A stretch of DNA of 64,000 nucleotides. It comes from Berberis thunbergii. Lineage: Eukaryota; Streptophyta; Magnoliopsida; Ranunculales; Berberidaceae. The stretch covers positions 124,001 through 188,000 of the forward strand of contig QNQO01000835.1 of NCBI GenBank assembly GCA_003290165.1. The letters run 5' to 3'. Position numbers and translations under genes: made by a program. The notes under the pieces are model-generated. The model did not search any database. It was not told the DNA's origin and was given only the letters and a program-made list of their open reading frames with translations. Below, one piece after another: positions 48,778-61,739 of this stretch (positions are counted from its first letter, which is position 1; every line of letters begins with the position of its first letter).

Positions 48778-49797
48778 TTGAAAATGCCTTTGCTTTCAAA
48801 ATTTACCCGAGCTTCTAGCTCTAGGTCAAGACAGATTCCAGAGGATGTAAACCAAATGGAATGTAGAATTTCAAAAGTAGAAAAGAATTTACAAAAATGG
48901 TCCATACCAGAAATTCCTTACAAAAACATTTACAATGTTTCAAAATCTCTGTTTCCACAAAAAACAGAAGGTATGATTGATATGATTGAACAAACTATAT
49001 CTTTTGATGGATCTATGGATTCAAAACAACTTTTTTCAAATGAAACTTTGGAATACCTTCAAAGTCATGAATACAAATACATCCATATTGGATTGATTCA
49101 AATCGATATTAAACCCCTAACAAGAACAGGATTAGATACTTGTGCTTTAATCGCTCTTCGCGATTGTCGGCACAATAGGTTCGATGACTCGCTTTTAGGA
49201 ATCGCAGAGTCAACTCTTGCAATCGGTCCAATCTATTTTGATTGTTACACCAATTTCTCAGCATCTCTCACGAATCCACATATCCTCGAGACACTGACTC
49301 TCAATATCCAAACATCTGGATATGACATGCTTCCTGGATCAAAACCATTGGCTTTGATCTACAAGATAACCTACAAAGCCATGAAGACTCAGTTGAGTCC
49401 TAAGGCATTTATGGAGTCTGCAAAAGGATATACCATCCTTTTCCAGGCAAACAAAGAAAAAACAAGTGTTATTGTCCCAAAGACAATTCACTGGAACCAA
49501 ATCACCCTTCCAGTCACTTGGCAGGTTCCTACTGAACTTAAAAGACCTATTCCCAGTCGATTGAGACAGATTTTAACTCTTGAAGACGGAACGGTTGAAT
49601 TACAATTCTCTGAGTCCAGAAAGACAAGTTTAAAATTGTCTGACTCAAGGAGAAGATCAACATCTTCTTTCAAAACAGCACCATCACAAATCCCAAGGGC
49701 TCAGACACCTCCTGATGTCCTTCCTTACTTAGATCTCGCCAGTCTGAGAAATAATCCACAATTTCTTCAAATCCCGCAACCAATCTACAATCTTTAG
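48778..49797 (+). pseudogene. Caulimovirid movement-protein region
   Basis: An open frame of 339 codons in the style of the 30K movement-protein superfamily of caulimovirids. It has the typical central stretch with HIGLIQIDIKPLTRTGLD followed by ALIALRDCRH, and a later ANKEKTSVIVPKTIHW. These proteins open plasmodesmata for spread. A TAG at 49796-49798 separates it from the continuing polyprotein frame, so it is probably the first domain of a broken polyprotein rather than a separate gene. Confidence 0.75.
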
Positions 49798-49798
49798 T

Positions 49799-50375
49799 CT
49801 CCTACTCAATATGAGATGGAAGATCATCCTCCTTCTCATCCTCATTTGAATGTTTTACAAACAGAGTTTATCCTAAACAAAGAATGGATAAAACAAGATT
49901 TTGTAAAACCTTATAATAACCAAAGACGAGAACAATTGTATGCCCAAACAACAGAAGAACAAAAAAATGAATTAAGAAAACAATTTTATGCATGTTGTTA
50001 AGAAATGCAAGAAAATTTACCCTTTTTAGACTGGTATTTTTCTGATTATCTTCCTAGCATAAATGTTATCAAGACTAATTCCAAATTCTGGCATAAAACT
50101 GAATCAAATTCCGCCAAAGAATCCATCTTACCACTTGTAGAAGAAATTAAAATTTCAACTCTAGGTTGTGATGTTTTGGCATCACCATTCAAAGATTCTC
50201 AGGTCGACAATACATTTAAAGGACTTGGCAAAATTATTCAACAGAATAATTACACCAATATCTTGCTTCATGAGATTGGAGACAAATTGATCCAAGATCA
50301 AGTCCTCCAAGATCAATTGGCTCACACCCAATTGGCTCAAAAGCAAGCCTTTAATGTTGCAAAACCAGCAACGTA
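49799..50375 (+). pseudogene. Caulimovirid polyprotein, segment before CACTA-3
   Basis: Two open stretches in one frame (49816-50001, then 50005 to the insertion) are separated by a TAA at 50000-50001. The text is Gln/Lys-rich and helix-forming (LIQDQVLQDQLAHTQLAQKQ), as in the linker between the movement and coat regions. Coding sense stops at the CACTA-3 TSD at 50373-50375 and resumes in frame at 55487. Confidence 0.7.
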
Positions 50376-50404
50376 CACTACACCAAAAGGCTTGTTTACC
50401 TACG

Positions 50405-50620
50405 GGGAGGTGGCCACGGCTCTAAGCCGTTGGTTTATTTGCCACGGCTAAAAACCGTGGCTATAACGGCCAACGGTTTAAAACCGTGGCTAAAAAATAA
50501 AACCGTGGCAAAAAAAACTACACCAAAAGGGTTGCTACGGTTTTAAACCGTGGCTATAACTGCCAACGGTTTATAACCGTGGCTAAACCTGCCAACGGTT
50601 TGAAACCGTAGCTAAACTTT
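50405..50620. repeat. CACTA-3 5' subterminal repeats
   Basis: Several copies of GGTTTAAAACCGTGGCTA and its complement at spacings near 20-40 bp. A second terminal-like ACTACACCAAAAGG lies at 50518, hinting at a duplicated end. Confidence 0.75.
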
Positions 50621-50639
50621 TTTAACTTTCGAGCTTTGG

Positions 50640-50779
50640 CCAAAATGGTTTCGCGCTTTGGAGGGAGCATTTTCGCGCTTTGGCGAAAAAAATTGATGAA
50701 AACCAGATTCTCACAAGGGAAGAAGAAGGACGAAAGAAGGAGAGGACGATAGAAGAAGAAGAAGAAGAAGAAGAGAAGG
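50640..50779 (+). promoter_or_regulatory. CACTA-3 leader ending in a splice donor
   Basis: A purine-rich GAAGAAGAAG leader (microsatellite about 50752-50776) ends AAGAGAAG followed by GTAAGATC at 50779. Its place in the element matches the leaders of CACTA-1 and CACTA-2. Confidence 0.4.
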
Positions 50780-51437
50780 TAAGATCTCCTTCTTCTTCTT
50801 TAGATCTCCTTATTCTTTAGATCTCTTTGTTGATCTCTTCTTCTTATTTTTTTTCTTCTTTCAGCAAAGCAAACCCTAGAACTCACTTTCTTCTTTTCTC
50901 CAGCTCGATTTCTGAAGAGGAGAAGAAGAAGATTTCTCGGAATTGATCAATTTCTCCGCTCCCGAAGAAGATTGTTGATGATGAAGCCTGGTTTTACACC
51001 CCCATTGAAGGTTTTACTTTGAATCTCAATCGATTAGGGAGAAAGTTTAAATTTGGTTTTTTGCTTGATAAAAATCGGATTGTTATTGTTTGGTTTTTGT
51101 CATCAATGAAGAAACTTCACTATTGTCTATAAGTTATTTAGATGTTAAAATTGATAAGGAATGATCTGTGTTTTGTATTTCAGGTTAGGTTTTCTCTACA
51201 CATACAAAACTTTCCATGTGAATCATCATCCAAAGTGTGCTTCAACACCTGACATGCTTTCAGTATTTCTCTACCACTTATTTCAGGTTGCTTCTTCAAC
51301 TCCACCGATTTTTTGGGTACTTTGCAATATGTTTGATTCACTAAAAATCTTAACTATTTGTTTTCCCTGCAAAAGGTTTGATTTAATGGGGGTTCGATTG
51401 AGGAATAAATATTCTCAGAGTTGACTACTTTATGCAG

Positions 51438-51543
51438 GCTTTTTGGCCTTCAGTAGTAATGAAGAAATGGCTAAATATTAAGCCCAAGGTGAACGAATTC
51501 AGTGAAGATGAAACCGAGACAGAAACTGAAAGTGAGGATGATG
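51438..51543 (+). pseudogene. Captured inositol polyphosphate 5-phosphatase exon
   Basis: An exon with a GCAG acceptor and GTATGTT donor reads AFWPSVVMKKWLNIKPKVNE, FSEDETETETESEDD. This is the conserved N-terminal exon of plant type I inositol-polyphosphate 5-phosphatases (xFWPxxVMKKWLNIKPK). The catalytic domain is not present. Confidence 0.75.
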
Positions 51544-51712
51544 GTATGTTGTTTAAATATCTCTACCAAGATTAGAGTAATGGCAATATTCTGTATGTTT
51601 GATATTATCTTCTCCGACTTTTGTCCAACATGCTCCCTTAACGATGCAAAAACAGTTATCTGCAAGGTTCAAGTTTTACTTCATACTAAATAAAAAAGGA
51701 ATAGTGGACTAT

Positions 51713-51870
51713 TACTGCCCATGGATTCAGTAGCAGTTCGAAAGGTTCACCTATTCGGGAATCTCCGGATCTATGCTTATTTTCAACTCCCCGAAGCATT
51801 TCGTCTCTTGCTACGCCCTTCCTCGTGTCTGGGTGCCTAGGTATCCACCGAAAGCCTTTCCTCGTTTGAA
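51713..51870 (-). other. Plastid 23S rRNA 5' fragment inside CACTA-3 (NUPT)
   Basis: On the minus strand from 51870: TTCAAACGAGGAAAGGC, GGTGGATACCTAGGCACCCA, GACGAAATGCTTCGGGGAG, TAGATCCGGAGATTCCCGAA and CTGAATCCATGGGCAG. These are the first 155 or so bases of chloroplast 23S rRNA, with a few changes. It is therefore nuclear plastid DNA carried by a transposon, not a working rRNA gene. A mitochondrial or bacterial origin is unlikely given the closeness to the plastid form, but an alignment would settle this. Confidence 0.88.
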
Positions 51871-52455
51871 TCATTTTTGCCTTTTGTTATTTTCTACGAA
51901 ATTAGCTTCATCATGTTAAGTCAGTCTTGTAGATTTAGGCTCTTGCTCTTAAAGGTATGAGAATATTCTTGTAACCATAATCCAACAAAATCCCATGATC
52001 CAAAATTCCAAATATTTACCATATATGCAGTAACAGTAGCCAAATTTTTATTGATATAATTAAGTATTTGGTCATAAATTGAACCTCATTATCAAAACTA
52101 ATTAAGTATTGTTGCACAGTCAATGAATTATACAAATTCAACATAGACATAACTATTTATACTATGATTTTTTTGTTTTTTTAGGAAGCACACATTGACA
52201 TTGACATTTGTTTTTTTTAGGAAGCACACATTGACATTTTTTTTTTTAGCCTCCTAATGAGAGTTTCTTGTACTTCATCTGTGACATCTTTAATTGAATT
52301 AGAGCTTAGTATTTTATTTGATTTTAAACCTAAGGTTGTTTTTGATTGATCGGTCCTACTTTAGTTCTGTTCTTTTATCTTTAGTAGGATTTTTTTAGCC
52401 TCCTAATATACAGTGTAGGATTGCATTTGTATTCAGGTTTTTGACGAGCAATTAG

Positions 52456-52508
52456 TTGACAGGTCCCATTCCTTCGACATTGTCACAAATTCCTAACCTT
52501 AAGACAAT
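52456..52508 (+). pseudogene. Captured LRR exon fragment
   Basis: After a TTAG acceptor the frame reads TGPIPSTLSQIPNLKTM and meets GTATGT. It looks like part of one LRR exon of an LRR receptor kinase. It is too short to name a gene. Confidence 0.5.
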
Positions 52509-52509
52509 G

Positions 52510-54020
52510 TATGTATATTCACTATTCCATTACATAACTTTTAGATGTTATGCACTTCTATTTACTGAAACTCTAGCCTATCTTCTCAAATATATATGTT
52601 GTTATTATTATTATTATTGTTATTGCAGTTTAATCATATCAAGTTTTTTCATTTTCTTTGTGTTGTCAAGGGGTAAATGTTAGTTAGAAAAGCTAAAGGG
52701 TGATACTCTTCTGAGGTTTCCCACAAAAAAACTATTGCTTTAGAATGACTTTAAAGTATTTTTTTAGTGGCCTGTTTTGGAGACATTATTTATAGCCAAA
52801 TGCATGTTTAAGCTTTCTCAAGTTCTGTTTGCCTGGAATCAATGGAATTATTACCCCCTGCCATGTTGATTGGTGAACCTTCAATGCGCCAGACCAAACA
52901 AAACTCATGGTTTTCATTACTGTTCTGTTTCTGAAATAGGAAGAGTTGTTTTCTTGTATTGGGTTTCATTGATTTGCTCTGTTTTTGTGTGTGGGTGTTG
53001 CAGTAAGAGATTGATCATGCTTGTGTTATGTTTTCTGTGTCGTTTTGATGCTAATATGCAGGGTTTTGACATTAACTAAAAGTGTCTCGTTTCTGGCCAG
53101 CGTGTCTGACAATTAGTATCCATGTTGTTGTTATCTAACTTATTGACGACTGTTCTTGGATAAAGCTCTTGATCTAATTTTATTGTAGTATTTGCTAAAT
53201 AGTTGAACAATTAGTATCCATGCTTCAGGGTTAATTTTGAAATCCTTCAGTTGAACTACAATGTGCCATCTGCTGGAACTATTTTACTGCTATGCAAAAC
53301 AAAAAGTGAAAACTTTTCTAAACTTCTTAGGAAGTAATGTTGTTAAAGAATATATTTTAATTTGATGGTACTCGTACACTCCATGTCCAATGCATTAAAT
53401 TAAATATTTTCATTGAATTGTACTATATTGTAAGTGCAATGCATTAAATTAGGAAAATGTTGCAATTCTTTAAACTTGTGTTCATCTTTTGGCTTTGCTC
53501 TGTATAGATTATTATCAATTCACAAACTACAATATATCAGATACATTATATTATTAGGAAAAGTAAGTTTGTGATTTGGCTTTTGGCTTTGATCTGATAC
53601 ATTATTGACTGCATCAATATAGATATTATAATGTGTTTTGGCACCTTATATTAACAGTCTGAGGTGACACCTTCATGAAAGTGAAAAGGTATACATGAAC
53701 CTTTATACCAAGAAGATTCGGTATTCCATATTGATATATGCGGATGAATTTTGAAAAAGTGAGCAGATAACATAATTAACCTTCAGCGTTCTTTCCTTCT
53801 TTTTAATTGATCAAAGAAAGAAGACTCAGCATGTAGGTTGTATATAACATGAGAGAGAGAAAGATGAAAATTCCAAACAGTGTGTAAAATGACAGATTGT
53901 CTAAAATATGGTTGCTTCATTACTGTAGATTGCTAAATACCTAGAGATCTAATGTTCTTCAAGTCCCATGAATCATTTGATTTCCCTCCTTTATTGTCGC
54001 AGACACTGATATGTGTAAAT
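52510..54020. other. CACTA-3 filler, nothing recognised
   Basis: AT-rich DNA with stops in all frames. No exon or repeat could be supported. Confidence 0.4.
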
Positions 54021-54031
54021 TAATTGTGCAG

Positions 54032-55000
<969 letters not shown>

Positions 55001-55232
55001 TAATCTGGTCAATTGACAAATGACAAAATGTGCACAGCATGAAACAAAGTTTGGCACATTTGATGTAATTGTATAATCTTATTAATTACATTACTTTGTC
55101 TCTATTCATTTAAGTTTGGCACATTAAAATTTTTATTTTCTAGAAATAAAACTTATAAGATGCAATAAAAAGTCATTTGATAGCAAAAAAAAAATTAAAT
55201 AAAAATAAAAAGTCATTTGATAGCAAAAAAAA

Positions 55233-55475
55233 AAAAAATTGCCACGGCTTAAAACCGTGGCTAACTATTGCAACGGCTCAGAGTTGTGGCCATGACTTTC
55301 CACGGCTTATAACCATGGCTAGGACTTGCCACAGTTTTAAGCCATGGCTAACATATATTTTGCCACGATTTTTAGCTGTTACTGAGGATTTAGCGACGCC
55401 CCTACAACCCACGGTTCGAAGCCGTGCCAAGGGGTTACCCCCATGGTTTAAAACCGTTGCTAATGGCCATTTTTG
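55233..55475. repeat. CACTA-3 3' subterminal repeats
   Basis: Repeated GCCACGGCTT, AAACCGTGGCTA and degenerate forms (CCATGGCTA), alternating in orientation up to the terminal repeat. Confidence 0.75.
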
Positions 55476-55486
55476 GTGTAGTGGTA

Positions 55487-57236
55487 CTTTACACCTACGT
55501 CTGTTGATCAAAATGTGTTAACCACACCGAACCAGTTAATTAAAGAAATTGCTCTTAAATTAGTTGCTCTCAATTTAAAAACAAATTTTCAAATCAATAC
55601 ATTGTCTTCCCAAGCAATGAACTCAAATAGTGATTTTGATCCCATGGCTGAACTGGATCGTCTAAACTTCATCCATTATCAGGCCAATCCCATTAAGTTT
55701 GCTAAATCTTATGGGAAACATCAAAATCCTTTACCAACAACTAGGAATTTTTATCCAAGACCATCCCTTCCTGACATGCAGTTTGAAGAGAAATCTCTTC
55801 AAGTCTACGGATCGTTTTCTACAGGTAACCTCTATACTTGGAATATAGACGGTTTAACTGAAGAAAATATTATTGAGTTAACCCAGGAAATGGTTGTGAT
55901 GGCTTCGGCTCATCGCAGCGAAGGTAAGAATGACAGGACTATTGCATCTCTTATCGTTGCTGGCTTTTCTAGACTACTCAAAGGATGGTGGGATAACTAC
56001 CTAACTATTGGTGAACAACAATCACTTTTTAATGCAGTAAAAGTTGATTTATTAGGTAATCCTAAAAAACATAACAAGGTTCAGAGATCCCTAATTCGGT
56101 CATACTCTAATCTTCTATATTCTTAAGCATTTTATGAGAGATCCTAGTGAATTTCAAAACAAATCCAAAGATTTGCTGATGATCCACAAATGTCCAACTT
56201 TGAGCCACTTTCGGTGGTACAAAGACATCTTCCTTAAAAAGGTTATGTTTCAATCTGATGCAAACAACCCCTTTTGGAAGAGAAAGTTCATTTCTGGTCT
56301 TCCACCATTCTTTGCTGACAATGTTAGAGAAAAATTGCAAGATATCTACACTGAAGACATTCCCTATGAAAGTCTCTCGTTTGGAGATATTATTGTTTTC
56401 ATTAACAGATGTGTTTTGCATATTTGTAATGATCTAAGACTTAAAGCCCAATTAAAGAAACATAATATCAATGGCCCAAGGGAACTTGGCAATTTCTGTC
56501 AACAATATGTCTATGATGATTTTAAACTCCCACATCAAAAGCCTTCTCAATCAAAGCTCTAATTCATGTCTCATACTGCTAGACAGTTTAAGTCCAAAAG
56601 ACCTTATGGGCCTAAACAACTCAAAACCAAAGGCTATAATCAGTATTATAGTCAGCCCAAGAAGCATGGTACGCATAAACCCCAGCCTACCAAACCTTTT
56701 AAGAGGTATCCAGCCCATACCCATTCAAAGTCTGTTTGCTTTAAATGTGGTCACCCTGGTCACTATGCAAAGAATTACATAACAGCCCAAAATATTCAGG
56801 AGCTCCAAGCCCCTGAAGATATCAAGAACATGTTTTTACAAGTTGTAATGAACTCTGAATCAGATAATTCAGACGAAGATCTTCAAATTCTCAATCTGAA
56901 TTATTCTTCTGATTCTGATCAATCTGAAAAGATCAGTGATGGTGAATGCGCAGAAGCATGTCACTGTCATAACCTTCAAAACATTAGTATGATTTCAAAG
57001 ACAAGAGAATCCAATATTCTTTTAGATTTTGTTGATCGTATTGAAGATCCCAAACTTAAAACAGAATATCTTCAACACATCAAAACAAATTTAACCACCA
57101 AACCAACCCCAGAGGTCATAAATCTATTTTATGATCATAAACAAATTATTGATAAATTTAGAAGACATATTCTTCTATCCCTGTCAATTTATCTGATCTT
57201 CAGCAAGAAGTTAATCATATCAAAAAAGATATTATG
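55487..57236 (+). pseudogene. Caulimovirid coat-like region with zinc knuckle
   Basis: The frame that was cut by CACTA-3 continues (55487-56123), with LLKGWWDNYLTI in a gag/coat-like fold, then shifts to another frame (56134-56562) and again (56566-57237). The third part is basic and holds a CCHC knuckle CFKCGHPGHYAKN, where the last Cys has become Tyr. An acidic Ser/Asp stretch follows (SESDNSDEDL). Such regions bind the viral nucleic acid in the particle. At least three frame breaks disable it. Confidence 0.8.
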
Positions 57237-57239
57237 ATT

Positions 57240-58521
57240 TTAAAACAAAATCATTCTCTCATTGATCTTCGTATCAATGGATTTCAAAATACTTCTTTAC
57301 TTGATATGCCCTCTTCTTCTCAAACCCCTGTAGAGATTTATCCTCCTCTCTTTCTTAATGAAATCAACAAAGTTACCCATCAGCGATGGTTTTGTAAAGT
57401 AAATCTTGTTATCAATAAAGAGATTATTATCTCATGTAAAGCTCTTATTGATTCTGGTGTTGATCTTAACTACGTTGCGGAAGAATTAATACCTATAAAA
57501 TATTTTGAACTTACAAAACAGAAATTGTATACGACCACTATTCCAAGTGGGCTATACAATATAAGTTAACCAATGCTCATATCTGCTAAGACAAAGTTTG
57601 TATCAAACAAGATTTTTTGCTTGTTCAAAACATGGTCCAAAAGATGATTCTTGGAACACCATTTTTTGCTGCAATTTATTCGTTTTCTGTTACAACATTG
57701 AGTATCAAAACCCAAATTCTTGGAACAGACGTTGAGTTTCTTTTTCTTTACAAACCTGAAATTATAGAAATTAACAATATCAGAAATGATACTTGTTTTC
57801 TTAATTTCATTTCTCAGAAACAACATCATTTGAAATCCCTCAAAGCAGACATTGCATTTAGACGCATTGATCAACAAGTTCAAGACACTCAGCTCCAAAC
57901 TCAAATTGTTCAATACCAAGAACATTTGACAAAGGAACTATGTTCTGAACTTCCAAATGCTTTTTGGCATTACCATCATCATGTTGTTCGACTTACTTAC
58001 GAACCTTATTTTAAAGATTCAATGATTCCAACTAAAGCTCGGCCAATTCAAATGAATTTAGAGCTCAGGGAACATTGCAAAAAAGAAATCAAAGCCTTGC
58101 TTTCAAAAAAACTTATTAGGCATTCCAAATCTCCTTGGAGTTGTGCAGCCTTTTATGTCAACAAAGCAGCTGAGTTAGAAAGAGGAAGTCATCGCCTTGT
58201 TATCAATTATAAGCCCTTAAACCAGGCTTTACAATGGATTAGGTATCCTATTCCTAACAAAAGAGATATTCTTAAAAGATTACACTCAGCCTGTGTTTTC
58301 TCAAAGTTTGATCTCAAATCTGGATTTTGGCAAATTCAGATCCACCCCTTTGATCATTACAAAACAACATTTAATGTTCCATTTGGTCACTTTGAATGGA
58401 ATGTTATGCCCTTAGGTCTCAAGAAATCTCCTAGTGAGTTTCAGAATATCATGAATGATATTCTCTCTCCACTTTCAGCCTTTACAATTGTGTATATCGA
58501 TGATATACTTGTCTTCTCATA
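57240..58521 (+). pseudogene. Caulimovirid protease and reverse transcriptase (broken)
   Basis: A protease-like frame (57234-57569) has LIDSGVDLNYV, the active-site type LIDSGAxxN. A stop and frame change follow. The reverse transcriptase frame (57617-58522) shows RLVINYKPLN, FSKFDLKSGFWQIQIHP and MPLGLKKSPSEFQ, and ends with the catalytic YIDDILVFS (58495-58521). A TAA directly after this motif ends the frame. Together these enzymes process the polyprotein and copy pregenomic RNA into DNA. Confidence 0.85.
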
Positions 58522-59317
58522 ATCAATTCCAGCTCACTGGAAACATTTGTAACAATTTGAAAGAATTATCAAAGAAAATGGTTTAGTTCTTTCTCCAACA
58601 AAAATCAATCTTTTCCAAACCAATGTCCGATTTCTTGGACATAAGATTTTTCATGGGAATCTCACGCCCATATCTAGAGCAATTGATTTTGCAAACAAAT
58701 TTTCAGATGAGTTAAAAGATAAAAATCAATTACAACGATTTTTAGGATCTCTTAACTATGTTGCAGATTTTTACAAAGGCCTTCGGATTTTATTAAAACC
58801 GATGTTTGCTAGACTTAAGAAAAACCCAAGCCCATAGACTGAAGCCCATTCCCAGGTTGTTAGACAAGTCAATTCCAGAGTCAAGCATCTTCCTTGTCTA
58901 GGGATTTCCAACCCGGAAGCTTTTAAGATTGTAGAAACAGATGCGTCCAATTTAGGATACGGTGGTATTCTCAAACAGCATCTTCCTGATTCTACTTCTA
59001 TCCAATTGGTCATATACCATTCTGGTATTGTCAACTTCGTCCAATTCAATTATTCCACTGTGAAGAAAGAGGTTTTATCAATTGTCTTGTGCATCATGAA
59101 ATTTCAAGATGATTTAATAAACCAAAATTTTTTATTACAAGTTGATTACCAGTCTGCCAATGAGATTTTAACTAAAGATGTTTTAAATCTCGTTTCCAAA
59201 CAGATTTTTGCCAGGTGGCAAGGTCTTTTTTTAGCATTTGATTTTGAAATTAAGTTTATAAAAGGAGCTGACAATTCTCTTGCAGATTTCCTAACAAGAG
59301 AATTCCTTCAAAGATAA
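58522..59317 (+). pseudogene. Caulimovirid reverse-transcriptase end and RNase H
   Basis: In broken frames the text continues with FLGHKIFHGN, then an RNase H: ETDASNLGYGGIL (near 58936-58975), KKEVLSIVLCIMKFQ and the end motif GADNSLADFLTREF before a stop at 59315-59317. A TAG lies near 58836. No integrase follows, as expected for Caulimoviridae. Confidence 0.8.
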
Positions 59318-60740
59318 GTTCTTCTAACTCATCTTCCTCTCGCCCTCCTCTTTTTTCCAAACCCAAATCAAAGTCCCAATATGCTATGGCGCCTTCTGCC
59401 TCATAGCATCAAGCCTCTCTTTCTTATGCTCTTTCTCTTTCACAGAAGTTCACTCCGTTGAACCAAAAAGAAGCAACTGGTTCTACCATGACCAGTTTTA
59501 CAAAGCCGCAAACTTCGGCACCAAATCCATACATTCCTAAAGCATGCCTTGATTATATCACTATGATCGAGCCCTCCATATATGCTTTACTCAAATAGCC
59601 CCAGCTCATCGCCAAAAATCTGTTTCCTCAACAACAACAGTTTGAAGAAGCAGACAGGACAAAATCGCAGGAGTTCTATGAGTTTATTCTCGTATATTCT
59701 GATTCTGTGATCATTACCCATCATCATGACAAATATCACCAAGAAAGGATCACACATTCCAAGTGTCAGATCCTCAAAGTTCTCTCAGAAGCTGATTGGC
59801 ATCAGCACCCTCATTATCACAAGAAGTTCTCAGTGAACTATGTTCTCCAGACTTACAATTATCTTGACTACAAGCTCGCTTAGTTAAGAGCCTTTTACAT
59901 ATAATCGCAGAATTGTGGTCATTCATGGTTTTTTTTATTCTACCAGAAGTTCAAACAGAAGTCTATTCCTCTTTGGTTCCAACACATTTGGTGGAGCCAT
60001 TTTGGTCCGATTCAAGATATTCTTCCCCCTGCTGTCCAAGAAGGATGGAAGATTTTCCAAGAAAAGTACTAACCTCCAATTCCTGTAACAGAACAGGTGT
60101 TGTCATTTTGGTTCTTCATCAGATTTGGTTTGTCCTGGATCTTATGTTGGGATTATACCTGCTCAGCATTGTGCAAACCTTATCAATCCAAGAATGCTCC
60201 CATGTGGTTCTGCCGCCGTTTTGAAGTCAAATGGTGGGCACAGTTCGACCACTCCAGAGTTACAAAAAAAAGGAGTTATCCGCTTCTTCTCAGGCAAAGA
60301 TCATTCTCCTGCTCCTCAGGTGAATCCAATTTATTCCCTTTCAGATGCTAAGCTTCTTCGCCAACACATCAAGAAGCAGCTTCGAGGGAAACCTACAAGA
60401 ACTCAGTTCCTTGAAACATTGTCTAAGATATGTTCAGAAGATACAGATGAAGATGATGAACCTACAGTTCCACTCAATGAAAAGACTGTTTTGATGTCTT
60501 CTCCCCACTTGATTGATGGACCCACCATCCGCATCATCTGCACCATCAGAGGCAGCATCTGCCAGCAAACACTACAAACAAGATACTTTCGGTCCCGACA
60601 ACATCTTTCCTTTTTCAAAAGGCATCCACGTGAAGCCACTGTTCACCCACTACAATAGCAGCTACAGTCGAAGCATTTTCCACAGTACCTGCCGACAGTC
60701 AAAAGAGAATAATTTTTCTCTTTATCACAAATGACAAGTT
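59318..60740 (+). pseudogene. Caulimovirid second ORF, function unknown (broken)
   Basis: A chain of open pieces in shifting frames starts near ATG 59386 (MAPSAS, then TAG). Patches include SQEFYEFILVYSDSVIITHH, a Trp-rich part FQHIWWSHFGPIQDILP, WILCWDY, and MWFCRRFEVKWWAQFD, then an acidic tail. The place after RNase H and the size (about 1.3 kb) fit the second ORF reported for florendoviruses, whose role is unknown. I recognise no enzyme motif. Confidence 0.6.
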
Positions 60741-60808
60741 GTCCACTACCTACCTTACGCCTTTTATCATGTAAGCTTCTATCTTTATACATTTCAATAA
60801 ATTTAGGC

Positions 60809-60928
60809 TTGACTGGGAAACAGAGTTACTTCTCTCAATTCCAACTTCTATTTATATTGTTTCTAATATGCAAATAAAAAATTATCAATACAAGTATACT
60901 CGCAATACTGACTATGCTTTCTACCGAA
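60809..60928 (+). repeat. Caulimovirid terminal direct repeat, right
   Basis: Second copy of the 120-bp repeat. Just upstream lies CAATAAATTTAGG (near 60795), possibly part of the viral polyadenylation region. Confidence 0.9.
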
Positions 60929-61739
60929 TCACACAATCACTAGATCTCATTCCAATATTGAATCTAATACTTAGGCAAGAAATTCAAGGTTAAGTTTACT
61001 AAGTAATCATTTCTTTGCTCTTTTACTATCCACATTTCAATGTAAACGTTACTGATGACAACAGTACTAGCTAGAAAAAAGTTAGAAATGGTTAAAGAAA
61101 ATTTTTGAGTTATTAATTTGAATCACGGAATCTCTCGAGGTTTTTTTTTTCATCTTTATTATTTACTTTTTCATCCTCAAAGATGATTGATAGCTAATAA
61201 CCTACTCAGAAGGCTACAACAAGATCTTCTTTGTGGTAACAAAACAATGCCAGAAAGTTAATTGACAGTGGTTTCCACAACCACATCGCAAAATAGTTGA
61301 AAATTCACCAAATAAGTTAATAGTTAGATAACAACATTAAGAGAAAGAATATTATCCATGTTACATTTCTATTACCTATTATAACATAATTAGTTGTAAT
61401 AGTAATAGTAACACTATCATCTTAAAGCATAGTGGGCCAAAAGTAGCGTTCCTGTAACAATAACATCTTACTAACTCCAGAATGACCAGACAGACTACTA
61501 CTATGAAGCTCTACAATCAACTTCTCTCACATAGGAGAGATGGGAATATAGAGAACTTTACACGAAACAAAAACCTATCCTGCAAAAAAAATTCACTTGA
61601 CGGATGGGGCAGGATTGACAAGCAAGATAAATAGGACCAAAGAAATAATCATACACATGGAGTGTTGGAAACTTATCAAACTCATCAATTTAAACGTCGG
61701 CTGAGAACATCGACCACCCGGTTCTGAGACCCTTAACAA
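60929..61739. other. Intergenic DNA, nothing recognised
   Basis: AT-rich, no supported open frame or repeat. Confidence 0.4.

Noticed and set aside
51686..51874. Minus-strand 62-codon frame
   Set aside because: It is a translation of the plastid 23S rRNA fragment, not a protein gene.
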